A stretch of 64,000 nt of DNA from Nocardioides kongjuensis (lineage in GTDB: Bacteria; Actinomycetota; Actinomycetes; Propionibacteriales; Nocardioidaceae). Of the stretch, positions 15,634 through 23,676 are shown piece by piece (position 1 is the stretch's first letter; each line of letters opens with the position of its first letter). The notes beneath the pieces were generated by a model. It saw only the letters and a list, made by a program, of their open reading frames with translations, did no database searches and had not been told where the DNA came from. The DNA lies in contig NZ_JACCBF010000001.1 in assembly GCF_013409625.1 (NCBI RefSeq), positions 310,001 to 374,000 of the forward strand, read 5' to 3'. Made by a program: the position numbers and the translations under genes.

Positions 15634-17540
15634 CGCCCCCGGCCGACGTCCTGTGGCGCTCGATGTCGCCCGAGCGGCTGGTCGACGGAGGTCTCGCCCC
15701 CGCCGACGTACGGCGGCTCCGAGCCGCGACCGACGCCGGCACCGCCTGGGACGACGCGCTCGTCGCGATCGCCGACGACCGCGCGGCCCAGGCCGAGAAG
15801 GCGCTCGCTGCCGGGCACGTCGTGACGGCCCGCGAGGCGTTCCGCTGGTCGGCCGCGGCGCTGCTGTTCGCGCAGATGGCGTGGAACGACGACAGTCCCC
15901 ACCGCGCGGCGCTCTACGCCCGGTTCACCGCGACCGTGGGACGGGCCGGTGCGCTCGCGGAGCCGGCGTGGGAGCAGGTCGAGCTGCCGTTCGGGGAGGG
16001 CCGGCTCCTCGGCTGGCTGGTCCGTCCGCAGGGACAGGCGCGGGGGACGGTGATCGTGCTCGGCGGACAGAGCGGCTGGGGTGCGACCTACCTGCGCGCG
16101 GCCGATGCGCTGCTCGACCGCGGGCTGGCCGCCTTCCTGGTGGAGGGGCCGGGGCAGGGGGAGACCCGGATGCGCGGCGGCGTGCTGCTCGACGTCGACG
16201 TGCCGGCGGCCTACTCCACCTTCGTCGACCACGTCCTCGCCGACCCCTCGCTCGGAGGCAGCGTGGGCATCTGGGGCAACAGCATGGGTGGCCTGTTCGC
16301 CGCCACGACGGCCGCGCGCGACCCGCGGATCTCCGCCGTCTGCGTCAACGGTGCGCCCGCACGCCCGCGGCTGCTGGGCTTCCGGACCTTCGACGAGCAG
16401 GCTGCTGCGATGCTCGGGGGCGCCGAGGAGGCCTCCGTGCAGGCCAACTTCGACAGGATCGCGCTGCAGGACGACGACCGGATCGCCGGTGCGGTGCTCG
16501 TGGTGCACGGCGGCGAGGACCCGATCGTGTCGCGCGAGGAGCAGCAGCCCTTCCTGGACGCTGCCCTCGGCGTGGCCGACCTGTACGAGTGGGAGGACGG
16601 CGACCACACGATCTACCGGCACGGGCAGGAGCGCAACGCCGTCGTCGCGGACTGGTTCGCCGAGCACCTCGCCCCGCCGCGCGCGACGCTGCTGGACGAG
16701 GTGCGGGCCAGCTTCGCCGCGACGCCGGACCTGCGCACCCGCACGATCCTCGACGCGGTCACCCGGCACGTCCACGCCCTGGTGCACGAGCTGCGGCCGA
16801 GCCTCGCCGAGTGGGAGCAGGCGGTCGACTTCCTGACGGCGGTCGGGCACCGGTGCGACGACACCCGGCAGGAGTTCGTCCTCCTCTCCGACGTGCTCGG
16901 TGTCTCGATGCTCGTCGAGACCCTCGGCGGCGGGGACCAGGGCACCGAGAGCACGGTGCTCGGGCCCTTCCACATGACCGAGTCGCCGCGCCGCGCGCTC
17001 GGGGACTCGATCAGCGAGGTCGGCCTGGACCGGCCCGCGGTCGTGACGGGTGTGGTCGTCGACCTCGAGGGCCGGCCGGTCCCCGGTGCCGCCGTGGACG
17101 TGTGGCAGTGCGACGAGGACGGCTTCTACGACGTCCAGCGACCCGATGTACAGCCTGCGGGCAACGGGCGCGGCATGTTCACGGCCGACGAGGAGGGCGC
17201 CTTCTGGTTCCGCACGGTGGTGCCGTCGCACTACCCGATCCCGACCGACGGCCCGGTCGGCCGCCTGCTGGCAGCCAGCGAGCGGCACCCGTACCGACCC
17301 GCGCACGTGCACCTCATCGTCGACGCCGACGGCTTCGAGCCGCTGACCACGCACCTGTTCGTCGCCGACAGCCCCTACCTCGACAGCGATGCGGTGTTCG
17401 CGGTCAAGCCCAGCCTGGTCCGCGAATTCGCGGTCGTCGAGGACCGGGCCGAGGCGGCGAGGTACGGCGTGGGCGTGCCGTTCCGTCGGGCACACTTCGA
17501 GGTGCAGCTGGTCGCCCAGCAAGACGAGGAGACAACGTGA
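15630..17540 (+). CDS. Fusion protein: alpha/beta hydrolase (C-C hydrolase-like) + hydroxyquinol 1,2-dioxygenase
   Basis: One uninterrupted 636-residue reading frame with two enzymes. Residues ~1-345 are an alpha/beta hydrolase: VLGGQSGWGATYLRAADALL and FLVEGPGQGETRM resemble 2,6-dihydroxypseudooxynicotine hydrolase, which removes an acyl side chain from a dihydroxylated ring. Its triad is probably Ser218 (WGNSMGG), Asp297 (GGEDPIV) and His326 (GDHTIY). Residues ~350-636 are an intradiol dioxygenase of the hydroxyquinol type: VGHRCDDTRQEFVLLSDVLG, ESTVLGPFH, and iron ligands Tyr500, Tyr535, His559 and His561 (YRPAHVHL). No stop separates them, so a fusion is certain at the DNA level. Start GTG 15630 overlaps the monooxygenase stop. 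Likely job: deacylate, then cleave, an acyl-resorcinol or hydroxyquinol (inference). Confidence 0.88.
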   Translation: MTPPADVLWRSMSPERLVDGGLAPADVRRLRAATDAGTAWDDALVAIADDRAAQAEKALAAGHVVTAREAFRWSAAALLFAQMAWNDDSPHRAALYARFTATVGRAGALAEPAWEQVELPFGEGRLLGWLVRPQGQARGTVIVLGGQSGWGATYLRAADALLDRGLAAFLVEGPGQGETRMRGGVLLDVDVPAAYSTFVDHVLADPSLGGSVGIWGNSMGGLFAATTAARDPRISAVCVNGAPARPRLLGFRTFDEQAAAMLGGAEEASVQANFDRIALQDDDRIAGAVLVVHGGEDPIVSREEQQPFLDAALGVADLYEWEDGDHTIYRHGQERNAVVADWFAEHLAPPRATLLDEVRASFAATPDLRTRTILDAVTRHVHALVHELRPSLAEWEQAVDFLTAVGHRCDDTRQEFVLLSDVLGVSMLVETLGGGDQGTESTVLGPFHMTESPRRALGDSISEVGLDRPAVVTGVVVDLEGRPVPGAAVDVWQCDEDGFYDVQRPDVQPAGNGRGMFTADEEGAFWFRTVVPSHYPIPTDGPVGRLLAASERHPYRPAHVHLIVDADGFEPLTTHLFVADSPYLDSDAVFAVKPSLVREFAVVEDRAEAARYGVGVPFRRAHFEVQLVAQQDEETT

Positions 17541-18583
17541 CCGGGTTCGTCCACGACGCCCTGCCGATGCGGGTGGTCTTCGGCTCCGGGGCTCTCGACC
17601 GCGTCGCCGAGGAGGTCGACCGGCTCGGCCTGCGCCGGGTGCTGGTGCTCTCGACGCCCCGGCAGGGCGCGCTCGCCGCGCGGGTCACCGACCTGCTCGG
17701 GGAGCGGGCCGCCGGGACCTTCGACGGGGCGCGGATGCACGTCCCGGTGGAGACCGTCGCGGCTGCTGTCGCGGTCGTCGAGGAGCTCGGTGCCGACGGC
17801 TGCCTCGCCATCGGCGGTGGCTCGACGATCGGGCTGGCCAAGGCGCTGTCGCTGCGGCTCGGCCTGCCGTCGGTGGCCGTCCCGACGACGTACGCCGGCT
17901 CCGAGATGACGCCGGTCTGGGGCCTGACCGAGCACGGCCGCAAGACGACGGGTCGCGACCCGGTCGTGCTGCCCGGCTCCGTCGTCTACGACCCCGACCT
18001 CACCCACGCCCTGCCCGCCGCGGTGTCCGGGCCGAGCGGACTGAACGCGATCGCGCACGCCGTCGAGGCGCTCTACGCGCCGAACGGCACGCCGGTCGTC
18101 GGCGCGATGGCCGAGCGCGGTGTGCGCGACCTGGCCGCCGCGTTGCCGCAGGTCGTGGCCGACGGCTCGGACGGTGCCGCGCGCAGCCTGGCGCTGGAGG
18201 GCGCGTGGCTGTGCGGCGCCTGCCTCGGCGCGACCACGATGGGCCTGCACCACAAGCTGTGCCACGTGCTCGGTGGCATGCTCGACGTCCCGCACGCCGA
18301 GACCCACGCGATCGTGCTGCCGCACGTCGCCGCGTTCAACCTGCCTGCCGCCCCCGAGGCCGACGCCGTGCTGCGGCGCGCGCTCGGGACCGACGACGTA
18401 CCGGCCGCGCTGCTCTCGCTCGGCGCGGCCGTCGGCGTGCCCGACGGGCTGCAGGCGCTGGGGGTGCGGCACGAGGACCTCGCCCGGGTCGCGGACGAGG
18501 TCCTCGCGGCGCCGTACAGCAACCCGGTCGCACCGACCCGGGCCGACCTCGAGGCGATCCTCGACGCCGCCTGGCGCGGCTAG
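17537..18583 (+). CDS. Maleylacetate reductase
   Basis: A 348-residue iron-containing alcohol dehydrogenase-fold enzyme that reduces maleylacetate, the ring-cleavage product of hydroxyquinol, to 3-oxoadipate with NAD(P)H. CLAIGGGSTIGLAKAL is the nucleotide-binding GGGS motif, VPTTYAGSEMTPVWGLTE is a diagnostic maleylacetate reductase segment, and histidines in AIAHAVEAL and GLHHKLCHVLGGM are at the metal-site positions of the superfamily. The start GTG 17537 overlaps the fusion gene's stop (ACGTGA), giving a three-gene coupled operon. Its stop codon shares CTAG with the stop of the convergent RIO kinase gene. Confidence 0.92.
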   Translation: MTGFVHDALPMRVVFGSGALDRVAEEVDRLGLRRVLVLSTPRQGALAARVTDLLGERAAGTFDGARMHVPVETVAAAVAVVEELGADGCLAIGGGSTIGLAKALSLRLGLPSVAVPTTYAGSEMTPVWGLTEHGRKTTGRDPVVLPGSVVYDPDLTHALPAAVSGPSGLNAIAHAVEALYAPNGTPVVGAMAERGVRDLAAALPQVVADGSDGAARSLALEGAWLCGACLGATTMGLHHKLCHVLGGMLDVPHAETHAIVLPHVAAFNLPAAPEADAVLRRALGTDDVPAALLSLGAAVGVPDGLQALGVRHEDLARVADEVLAAPYSNPVAPTRADLEAILDAAWRG

Positions 18584-19464
18584 AACGCCTGCGCCATCAG
18601 GTCGCCGAACAGCTCCTGAGGGTCGACGTCGAGCCCGCGGCGCTGGAACCACGTGCACACGTTGGTGCAGTCGCGCAGCAGGAAGTCGAAGCCCTGGACG
18701 TTGCCGACCAGGTCGACCAGCTGGGGCAGGTCGATGACGACGAGGCGCTCACCGGCGGCGAGGATGTTGTAGGGCGACAGGTCGCCGTGCACCAGCCCGG
18801 ACTGCACCAGGGTGAGCATGGCCGCGCGCAGCTGGTCGAAGTACGACGCGAGCAGCGCCGGCTCCGGCCGGGTCTGCGCCAGCCGGGGTGCGCTGTCGGT
18901 GCCGTCGGGGCCCTCGACGCTGATCCACTCCATCAGGATCTCGGTGCCGTCGATCTGCACCGGGTAGGGGACCGGCAGCCCGAGCGACCAGCAGCGGTTG
19001 AGCGCCGACCACTCCGAGATCGCCCACTCGCCGGCCGCGACCTCGCGCCCGAACGTGCTCTTGCGCTTGAGCGCCCGCTCGTCACGGGAACGCTTCATGC
19101 TGCGGCCCTCGGTGTAGGCGGCGGATCGGTGGAAGGTGCGGTGGTCGGGCGAGCGGTAGCGCTTCGCCGCCATCACGACACCGTGCTCAGGGTCGTGCGG
19201 GTCGGAGCGTTCGAGCAGGAAGACGTCGGCCTCCTTGCCGGTCTTCAGGATGCCCAGCTCGGTGTCGACCGCGCCTTGGGACGTGACGACCCAGTCGGGA
19301 CGCGGCTCGGGGCCGCGGGACAGTGGCTCGACGTCGAGCCAGGTGGACCATCGCTGGCCGGGTCCGAGCTCGTCGTAGGCCTCGAAGGCGAAGACGAAGC
19401 GCGGGTCGATGTCGGAGGTGCGGACGTCGGGGACGTCAGAGGTGGAGATGTTCTCCCAGAACAA
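18580..19464 (-). CDS. RIO-type serine/threonine protein kinase
   Basis: A 294-residue atypical kinase. GILKTGKEADVFLLER is the RIO-type nucleotide loop, MAAKRYRS holds the ATP-binding lysine, VHGDLSPYNILAAGE is the catalytic loop with its Asp and Asn, and VVIDLPQLVDLVG is the metal-binding DFG-equivalent of RIO1 kinases. RIO proteins are widespread in actinobacteria with unknown substrates. TTG 19464 is chosen as start because GAGGA lies seven bases upstream and residues directly follow into LFWENISTSD; later GTG codons are possible. A 29-codon open frame with its own strong ribosome-binding site overlaps this start. Its stop overlaps that of the convergent maleylacetate reductase by three bases. 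Confidence 0.82.
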   Translation of the reverse strand: MFWENISTSDVPDVRTSDIDPRFVFAFEAYDELGPGQRWSTWLDVEPLSRGPEPRPDWVVTSQGAVDTELGILKTGKEADVFLLERSDPHDPEHGVVMAAKRYRSPDHRTFHRSAAYTEGRSMKRSRDERALKRKSTFGREVAAGEWAISEWSALNRCWSLGLPVPYPVQIDGTEILMEWISVEGPDGTDSAPRLAQTRPEPALLASYFDQLRAAMLTLVQSGLVHGDLSPYNILAAGERLVVIDLPQLVDLVGNVQGFDFLLRDCTNVCTWFQRRGLDVDPQELFGDLMAQAF

Positions 19465-19525
19465 GGTGATTCCTCGGGGTCGAGAGGGTGCGGACTGAGG
19501 GCAGGCCGACGACAACGATCGACAT
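19436..19525 (-). CDS. Possible 29-residue leader peptide overlapping the RIO kinase start
   Basis: ATG 19525 is preceded by GAGGAG at ideal distance and opens a 29-codon frame beginning MSIVVVGLPSVRTLS and ending 28 bases inside the kinase gene in another frame. The ribosome-binding site is better than that of the kinase itself. Ribosomes on this frame would terminate just past the kinase TTG, so it may set the kinase's translation rate by reinitiation. It could also be chance: the frame is short, and no family is recognised. Confidence 0.35.
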   Translation of the reverse strand: MSIVVVGLPSVRTLSTPRNHLVLGEHLHL

Positions 19526-19621
19526 GTCACGCTCCTCTCGACGGGGCCCGCGCTGACTGCGCGGACCAACGGGCCCACCCTGCCGGGCCGGTGGGCTGGC
19601 GTGCAACCGAATATCGCGGCG

Positions 19622-19636
19622 TACATTGACCCGGTG
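19622..19636 (+). promoter_or_regulatory. -10 element TACATT, leaderless start of the secreted peptidase
   Basis: TACATT at 19622-19627 lies six bases before GTG 19634. The start it implies gives a clean signal peptide, whereas the longer frame would add eleven uncharged residues ahead of it. Confidence 0.5.
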
Positions 19637-21088
19637 CGCCGACTCGTAGCCCCGCTGGGCCTCCTGCTCGCCCTCGTGCTGTGCCTGCCCGGCCTGGCCG
19701 GCTCGGCCTCCGCCCTCCCGGGCGTCGAGGCCAGCGACACCGGCAACGGCTCGGCGCAGGGGACCGACCCGTACTGGCCGCTCGACGGCAACGGCGGCAC
19801 CGATGCGCAGCACTACGACGTCCGGGTGCGCTACGACTTCGCGTCCGGCCGGCTGCGCGGGCGCACCGCGATCACGATGAGGGCGACCGCCGACCTGCGC
19901 AGCTTCTCCCTCGACCTGCTGCTGCCCACCACCGCGGTCAAGGTCGACGGCCGCAGGGCCCGCTTCCGCAGGGTCGGCAAGCACGAGCTGCGTGTCGTGC
20001 CGAAGGCGCCGATCGCCGCGGGTGCGTCCTTCCGCGTCGTCGTGCGGTACGCCGGCAAGCCGGGGGCCTACCGCTACGCCGGCGAGCGCAACTGGCTCGC
20101 CAGCGGCACCGAGGTCGTGGCGATGAACCAGCCGCACATGGCGCCGTGGTGGTTCCCCTCCAACGACCACCCCAGCGACAAGGCGACCTTCGACGTCCGG
20201 GTCACCGTGCCGAAGGGCAAGCAGGTCGTCGGCAACGGCGTCCGGGTCGGCCGCACGGTCCGGCGCGGCATGGCCACCACGCACTGGCGGATGAGCGACC
20301 CGATGGCGACCTACCTCGCCTTCTTCGCCGCCGGTCGCTATGTCATCGACCAGGGCACCACCGCCACCGGGATCCCCTTCTACAACGCGGTCTCGCGCGG
20401 CCTCGAGCCCAAGCTGCGCGGCTTCGTGCGCGGCCAGCTCGCCCGCTCCGGCGCCATCACCGACTGGCTGCAGACCAAGCTCGGCCCCTACCCGTTCGCC
20501 ACCACCGGTGGCCTGGTCACCGGGCTCGACGTCGGGTTCGCGCTGGAGAACCAGTCGCGGCCGACGTACGGCGGCTGGATCTACCCGGGTGTGATCGTCC
20601 ACGAGCTGGCCCACCAGTGGTTCGGCGACAGCGTCGCCGTCCAGCGCTGGCGCGACATCTGGCTCAACGAGGGCTTCGCGACCTACATGGAGGCCGTGTA
20701 CGCCGCCGAGCACGGTGGGCCGTCGCTCGTGGCGTACCTCGACAGGGCCTACGACAAGCAGTGCACCTCGCCGGCCACGGACTTCTGGCGCCTCGACATC
20801 GCCGACCCCGGTGCGGACCACATCTTCGACGGGGCCGTCTACGACCGCGGCGCGATGGTCCTCGCCGCTCTGCGCAACCGAATCACGCCGGTCCACTTCG
20901 ACACCCTGCTGCAGACCTGGGTCGCTGCGCACCACGACGGCAACGCCACTGTGGAGCAGTTCGAGGCGCTCGCCGAGCAGGTCTCCGGCGAGCAGCTTGA
21001 CGGATTCTTCAACGCCTGGCTGCGGTCAGGGACGGTGCCGGCGCAGAACAACGCCGACAACGGGCTGGCGGGGGTCTTCTGCGGCTGA
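19634..21088 (+). CDS. Secreted M1-family zinc metallopeptidase
   Basis: A 484-residue gluzincin. The start at GTG 19634 gives a textbook Sec signal (RRLVAPLGLLLALVLCLPG, cleavage after GSASA). Zinc ligands are His323 and His327 in HELAHQW and Glu346 in LNEGFATYME. The N-terminal ~200 residues form the saddle-like beta domain (YDVRVRYDFASGRLRGRTAI). The exopeptidase GAMEN motif of aminopeptidases is present only as VGFALENQ, so aminopeptidase activity may be altered. The compact size without the C-terminal HEAT-like domain matches short actinobacterial M1 proteins. It is divergent from the RIO kinase leader. Confidence 0.85.
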   Translation: MRRLVAPLGLLLALVLCLPGLAGSASALPGVEASDTGNGSAQGTDPYWPLDGNGGTDAQHYDVRVRYDFASGRLRGRTAITMRATADLRSFSLDLLLPTTAVKVDGRRARFRRVGKHELRVVPKAPIAAGASFRVVVRYAGKPGAYRYAGERNWLASGTEVVAMNQPHMAPWWFPSNDHPSDKATFDVRVTVPKGKQVVGNGVRVGRTVRRGMATTHWRMSDPMATYLAFFAAGRYVIDQGTTATGIPFYNAVSRGLEPKLRGFVRGQLARSGAITDWLQTKLGPYPFATTGGLVTGLDVGFALENQSRPTYGGWIYPGVIVHELAHQWFGDSVAVQRWRDIWLNEGFATYMEAVYAAEHGGPSLVAYLDRAYDKQCTSPATDFWRLDIADPGADHIFDGAVYDRGAMVLAALRNRITPVHFDTLLQTWVAAHHDGNATVEQFEALAEQVSGEQLDGFFNAWLRSGTVPAQNNADNGLAGVFCG

Positions 21089-21186
21089 CCCGCGCGCCTC
21101 CCGTGTGAGGCCTGGGGCCTTTGGTACCAATGTGGGGATCTGTGCCCTCGGGGGCGCACCTGCTACACGGATGGAGACGCCCGCAC

Positions 21187-21357
21187 ATGGACGCCAAGAA
21201 GCTGACCGCGCTCGTGGTGATCGTGTTCCTCGGGTTCTGGATGTTCACCGACCCGGCGGGCCTCGCGGACACCTCGAAGTCGGCCGCCAGCAGCGGGTGG
21301 GACCTGACGACCCAGGCGTTCAACGGGGTCATCGACTTCGTCGGCGCGATGGACTGA
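21187..21357 (+). CDS. Small single-helix membrane protein, unknown function
   Basis: A 56-residue protein. After DAKKL comes one hydrophobic helix (TALVVIVFLGFWMFTDP) and a short soluble tail ending FVGAMD. ATG 21187 is chosen because a GGAGA site lies about ten bases upstream; the longer frame starting at 21121 has no such support. It sits 16 bases before the PH-domain membrane protein gene and may be cotranscribed with it. No family is recognised. Confidence 0.6.
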   Translation: MDAKKLTALVVIVFLGFWMFTDPAGLADTSKSAASSGWDLTTQAFNGVIDFVGAMD

Positions 21358-21373
21358 CACGCGCCGCCGACCG

Positions 21374-21916
21374 ATGGTCCTGTCCTTCGTCTCCGGGGTC
21401 GTGACCCGGATGGGTGACCCCAGGATCGGCAAGCACCTGCTGCGCGAGGAGGGCGAGGTCGTCGTCGACGAGGTGACCCACCACTGGTTCGCCTACGTCC
21501 GGCCCGCCCTGGAGACCGGCCTGGCGCTGGTGCTGCTCGTCGGCAGCTGGTTCGTCGACGTCCACGTGGCGTGGGCGCTGATCGTCGTCGCCGTGGTGTT
21601 CCTGGTCCGTGCCGGCTGGATGGCGCTCGGGGTGGTCCGCGACCGGTTCGTGATCACCAACATGCGCGTCTTCCGCGTGCACGGCGTGCTGTCGCAGAGC
21701 CTGGCGACGATGCCACTGAGCCGGATCCTCGACATCTCGGTGCAAAAGCCGCTGCACGGGCGGCTGCTCGGCTTCGGCCACTTCTGCTTCGAGTCGGCCG
21801 CGCAGGAGCAGGGCCTGCGCGACATCCGGTACGTCGGTCGCCCCGACGACCGCGACCTCGCCATCCAGCGCGTGGTCCAGCGGGCGGGACTCCGGGGACC
21901 CCGCGTCCCGAACTGA
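21374..21916 (+). CDS. Membrane protein with bacterial PH domain (YdbS-like)
   Basis: A 180-residue protein. Two adjacent helices (LETGLALVLLVGSWFVDV and ALIVVAVVFLVRAGWMALG) are followed by a bPH2-type domain: DRFVITNMRVFRVHGVLSQSL, PLSRILDISVQKP and GFGHFCFESA, the standard order in YdbS/YdbT-like proteins. Such proteins sit in the membrane with the PH fold inside the cell; function is mostly unknown, with links to stress or bacteriocin resistance in other phyla. The start is uncertain between ATG 21374 and ATG 21410, the latter giving MGDPRIGKHLLREE, a natural first segment. Confidence 0.72.
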   Translation: MVLSFVSGVVTRMGDPRIGKHLLREEGEVVVDEVTHHWFAYVRPALETGLALVLLVGSWFVDVHVAWALIVVAVVFLVRAGWMALGVVRDRFVITNMRVFRVHGVLSQSLATMPLSRILDISVQKPLHGRLLGFGHFCFESAAQEQGLRDIRYVGRPDDRDLAIQRVVQRAGLRGPRVPN

Positions 21917-21926
21917 GGGCCGTCCG

Positions 21927-21942
21927 TAGGATTGCGCCCATG
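21927..21942 (+). promoter_or_regulatory. -10 element TAGGAT, leaderless start of the thioredoxin-TPR gene
   Basis: TAGGAT at 21927-21932 is followed by seven bases and ATG 21940, the same geometry as the TAGCGT promoters of the window. Confidence 0.5.
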
Positions 21943-22902
21943 ACGCAGCAGCCGTTCTCCCGTCCCGGTGCGATCGACCTGTCCGCGCTGAAGCGCACCC
22001 CGCCGGCCGGCGCCGGTGCTGCCGGTGCGCCCGCGGGTGGCGGCGGTGCGGGCGGCGGCTCGACGTCGGCGTACTCCGTCGCGGTGGACGAGGCCAACTT
22101 CCAGGCGGTGCTCGAGGCGTCGATGACCGCGCCGGTGGTGCTCGTCTTCTCCTCGCCGTCCCAGTCGCCGGAGAGCGCGCAGCTCGCGCTGGACGTGGCC
22201 ACCGTCGCCGACGAGTACGACGGCCGGTTCCTCGCGGCGACTATCGACGTGGACGTGGTGCCGCAGATCGCGCAGGCGATGCAGATCCCGCAGGTCCCGC
22301 TGATGCTGGTGCTGCTCGACGGCCGCCCGGCGACGCAGCCGATCCCGGGAGCGGCGCCGATCGACGACATCCGCGCGCTGTTCAACCAGCTCGCGCAGCA
22401 GCTCACCGCACAGGGCATCTCCGGGCGTCACCGGCCCAACGCCTTCGGCGCCGCCGGCGCCGAGGCCGCCGAGGGCGAGGAGCCCGCGATCGACCCGCGC
22501 TACGTGCCCGCGCAGGAGGCCCTCGCGGCGGGCGACATCGACGCCGCCGTCGCGGAATACCAGAAGCTCGTCGACGCCAACCCCGCCGACCACGAGGCCG
22601 CCGCCGGGCTGGCGATGGCCAAGGTGCTGCAGCGCACCCGGGGCGTCGACCTCAACGCGGCGCGGGCCGCGGCCGCCGCCAACCCCGACGACGTCGACGC
22701 GCAGACCATGGTCGCCGACCTCGACATGCTCGGGGGTCACGTCGAGGACGCCTTCGCGCGGCTCGTCGAGCTGGTCCGTCGTACGTCGGGCAAGGAGCGG
22801 GACCGGGCCCGCGAGCACCTCGTCGGGTTGTTCGGCGCCGTCGGCAACGACGACCCGCGGGTCCTCAAGGGCCGCCAGGCGCTGGCCTCGGCGCTGTTCT
22901 GA
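21940..22902 (+). CDS. Thioredoxin-fold tetratricopeptide protein (YbbN/CnoX-like co-chaperone)
   Basis: A 320-residue protein. A Gly/Ala-rich N-terminal linker (GAGAAGAPAGGGGAGGG) precedes a thioredoxin domain, residues ~45-165: VLVFSSPSQSPESAQLALDV, AATIDVDVVPQIAQAMQIPQVP. The usual CxxC is replaced by SPSQ, so it cannot do disulfide chemistry. TPR-like helices follow (AQEALAAGDIDAAVAEYQKLVDANPAD, GGHVEDAFARLVELVRRT). This build matches YbbN/CnoX, a holdase that works with GroEL or DnaK in other bacteria; the same role here is inferred. Confidence 0.8.
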   Translation: MTQQPFSRPGAIDLSALKRTPPAGAGAAGAPAGGGGAGGGSTSAYSVAVDEANFQAVLEASMTAPVVLVFSSPSQSPESAQLALDVATVADEYDGRFLAATIDVDVVPQIAQAMQIPQVPLMLVLLDGRPATQPIPGAAPIDDIRALFNQLAQQLTAQGISGRHRPNAFGAAGAEAAEGEEPAIDPRYVPAQEALAAGDIDAAVAEYQKLVDANPADHEAAAGLAMAKVLQRTRGVDLNAARAAAAANPDDVDAQTMVADLDMLGGHVEDAFARLVELVRRTSGKERDRAREHLVGLFGAVGNDDPRVLKGRQALASALF

Positions 22903-22911
22903 CCCGCTGAC

Positions 22912-22937
22912 GGACCGCTGACATGGACCGCTGACAT
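22912..22937. repeat. Tandem duplication of 13 bp at a translation start
   Basis: GGACCGCTGACAT occurs twice without a gap (22912-22924 and 22925-22937). Each copy ends in a potential start: ATG 22923 opens a three-codon frame ending TGA (MDR), whose stop lies five bases before ATG 22936 of the next gene. It looks like a recent slippage duplication. Confidence 0.8.
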
Positions 22938-23676
22938 GGGTTTCGGGCGCGGTGCCGGCTACCTGCTGCGCGGGCTGCGGCTGTGGCGCCAGCGCCCGGC
23001 CCTGATGCTGCTGGGCATCGTGCCGGCGCTGATCGTCGCGGCGGTCGTGGTCGCGGCGCTCGTGGTCCTCGTCATCTACGCCGACGACGTGGTCGACTGG
23101 GCGACGCCGTTCGCCGACGGCTGGGACGACGCGGTGCGCGGGCTGTTCCGCGGTGCGCTCTACTTCGTCGTCCTGGGCGGCGCGGTCATGCTGGCGATCG
23201 TCACCTTCACCGGGCTCACCCTCGCGGTCGGCGACCCCTTCTACGAGAAGATCTGGAAGGAGGTCGAGCTCTCGCTCGGCGGCGACGTCCCCGACCGGGG
23301 GATCGGCTGGGTCCGCGGTGCGATCGACGGCCTGACGCTCGTCGCCCTCGGCATCGGCACGGCGATCGTGGTCTTCGTGGTGGGCCTGCTGCCCGTCGTC
23401 GGCACCGTCGTCGGTGCGGTGCTCGGCCTCGTCGTCGCCGGCCGGCTGCTCGCCGGCGAGCTCGTGTCCCGTCCGCTCGAGGCACGGGGCATGGACCGCG
23501 CCGCCCGCGCCGCGCTGATGCGCGACCACCGCGGGGCGATGCTCGGCTTCGGGGTCTGCGTGCAGGCCTGCTTCCTGGTGCCGGGCGGCGGCATCCTGGT
23601 CATGCCCGCGGCGGTGGCCGGGGCGACGTACCTCGCCCGCGAGGCGCTGGAGGGTCAGCCGGTCGGCGGCAGCTGA
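22936..23676 (+). CDS. EI24/CysZ-like integral membrane protein
   Basis: A 246-residue membrane protein of the EI24 family. Four to five hydrophobic segments are visible: ALMLLGIVPALIVAAVVVAA, LYFVVLGGAVMLAIVTFTGL, LTLVALGIGTAIVVFVVGLL, VGTVVGAVLGLVVAGRLL and a last GFGVCVQACFLVPGGGILV. DPFYEKIWKEVE after the second helix is typical of the family, whose best known member CysZ imports sulfate; actinobacterial homologues are uncharacterised. The start ATG 22936 lies in the second copy of a 13-bp tandem repeat. The 3' end overlaps the convergent NTF2-like gene by 22 bp. Confidence 0.78.
   Translation: MGFGRGAGYLLRGLRLWRQRPALMLLGIVPALIVAAVVVAALVVLVIYADDVVDWATPFADGWDDAVRGLFRGALYFVVLGGAVMLAIVTFTGLTLAVGDPFYEKIWKEVELSLGGDVPDRGIGWVRGAIDGLTLVALGIGTAIVVFVVGLLPVVGTVVGAVLGLVVAGRLLAGELVSRPLEARGMDRAARAALMRDHRGAMLGFGVCVQACFLVPGGGILVMPAAVAGATYLAREALEGQPVGGS

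Noticed and set aside
16690..17540. Independent gene for the dioxygenase half of the fusion
   Set aside because: An internal GTG near 16,695 could start translation, but there is no stop to end the hydrolase, so a separate hydrolase gene is not possible.
18580..18583. CTAG shared by the stops of maleylacetate reductase and RIO kinase as a regulatory site
   Set aside because: Overlapping stops of convergent genes are common in compact genomes and nothing else marks the site.
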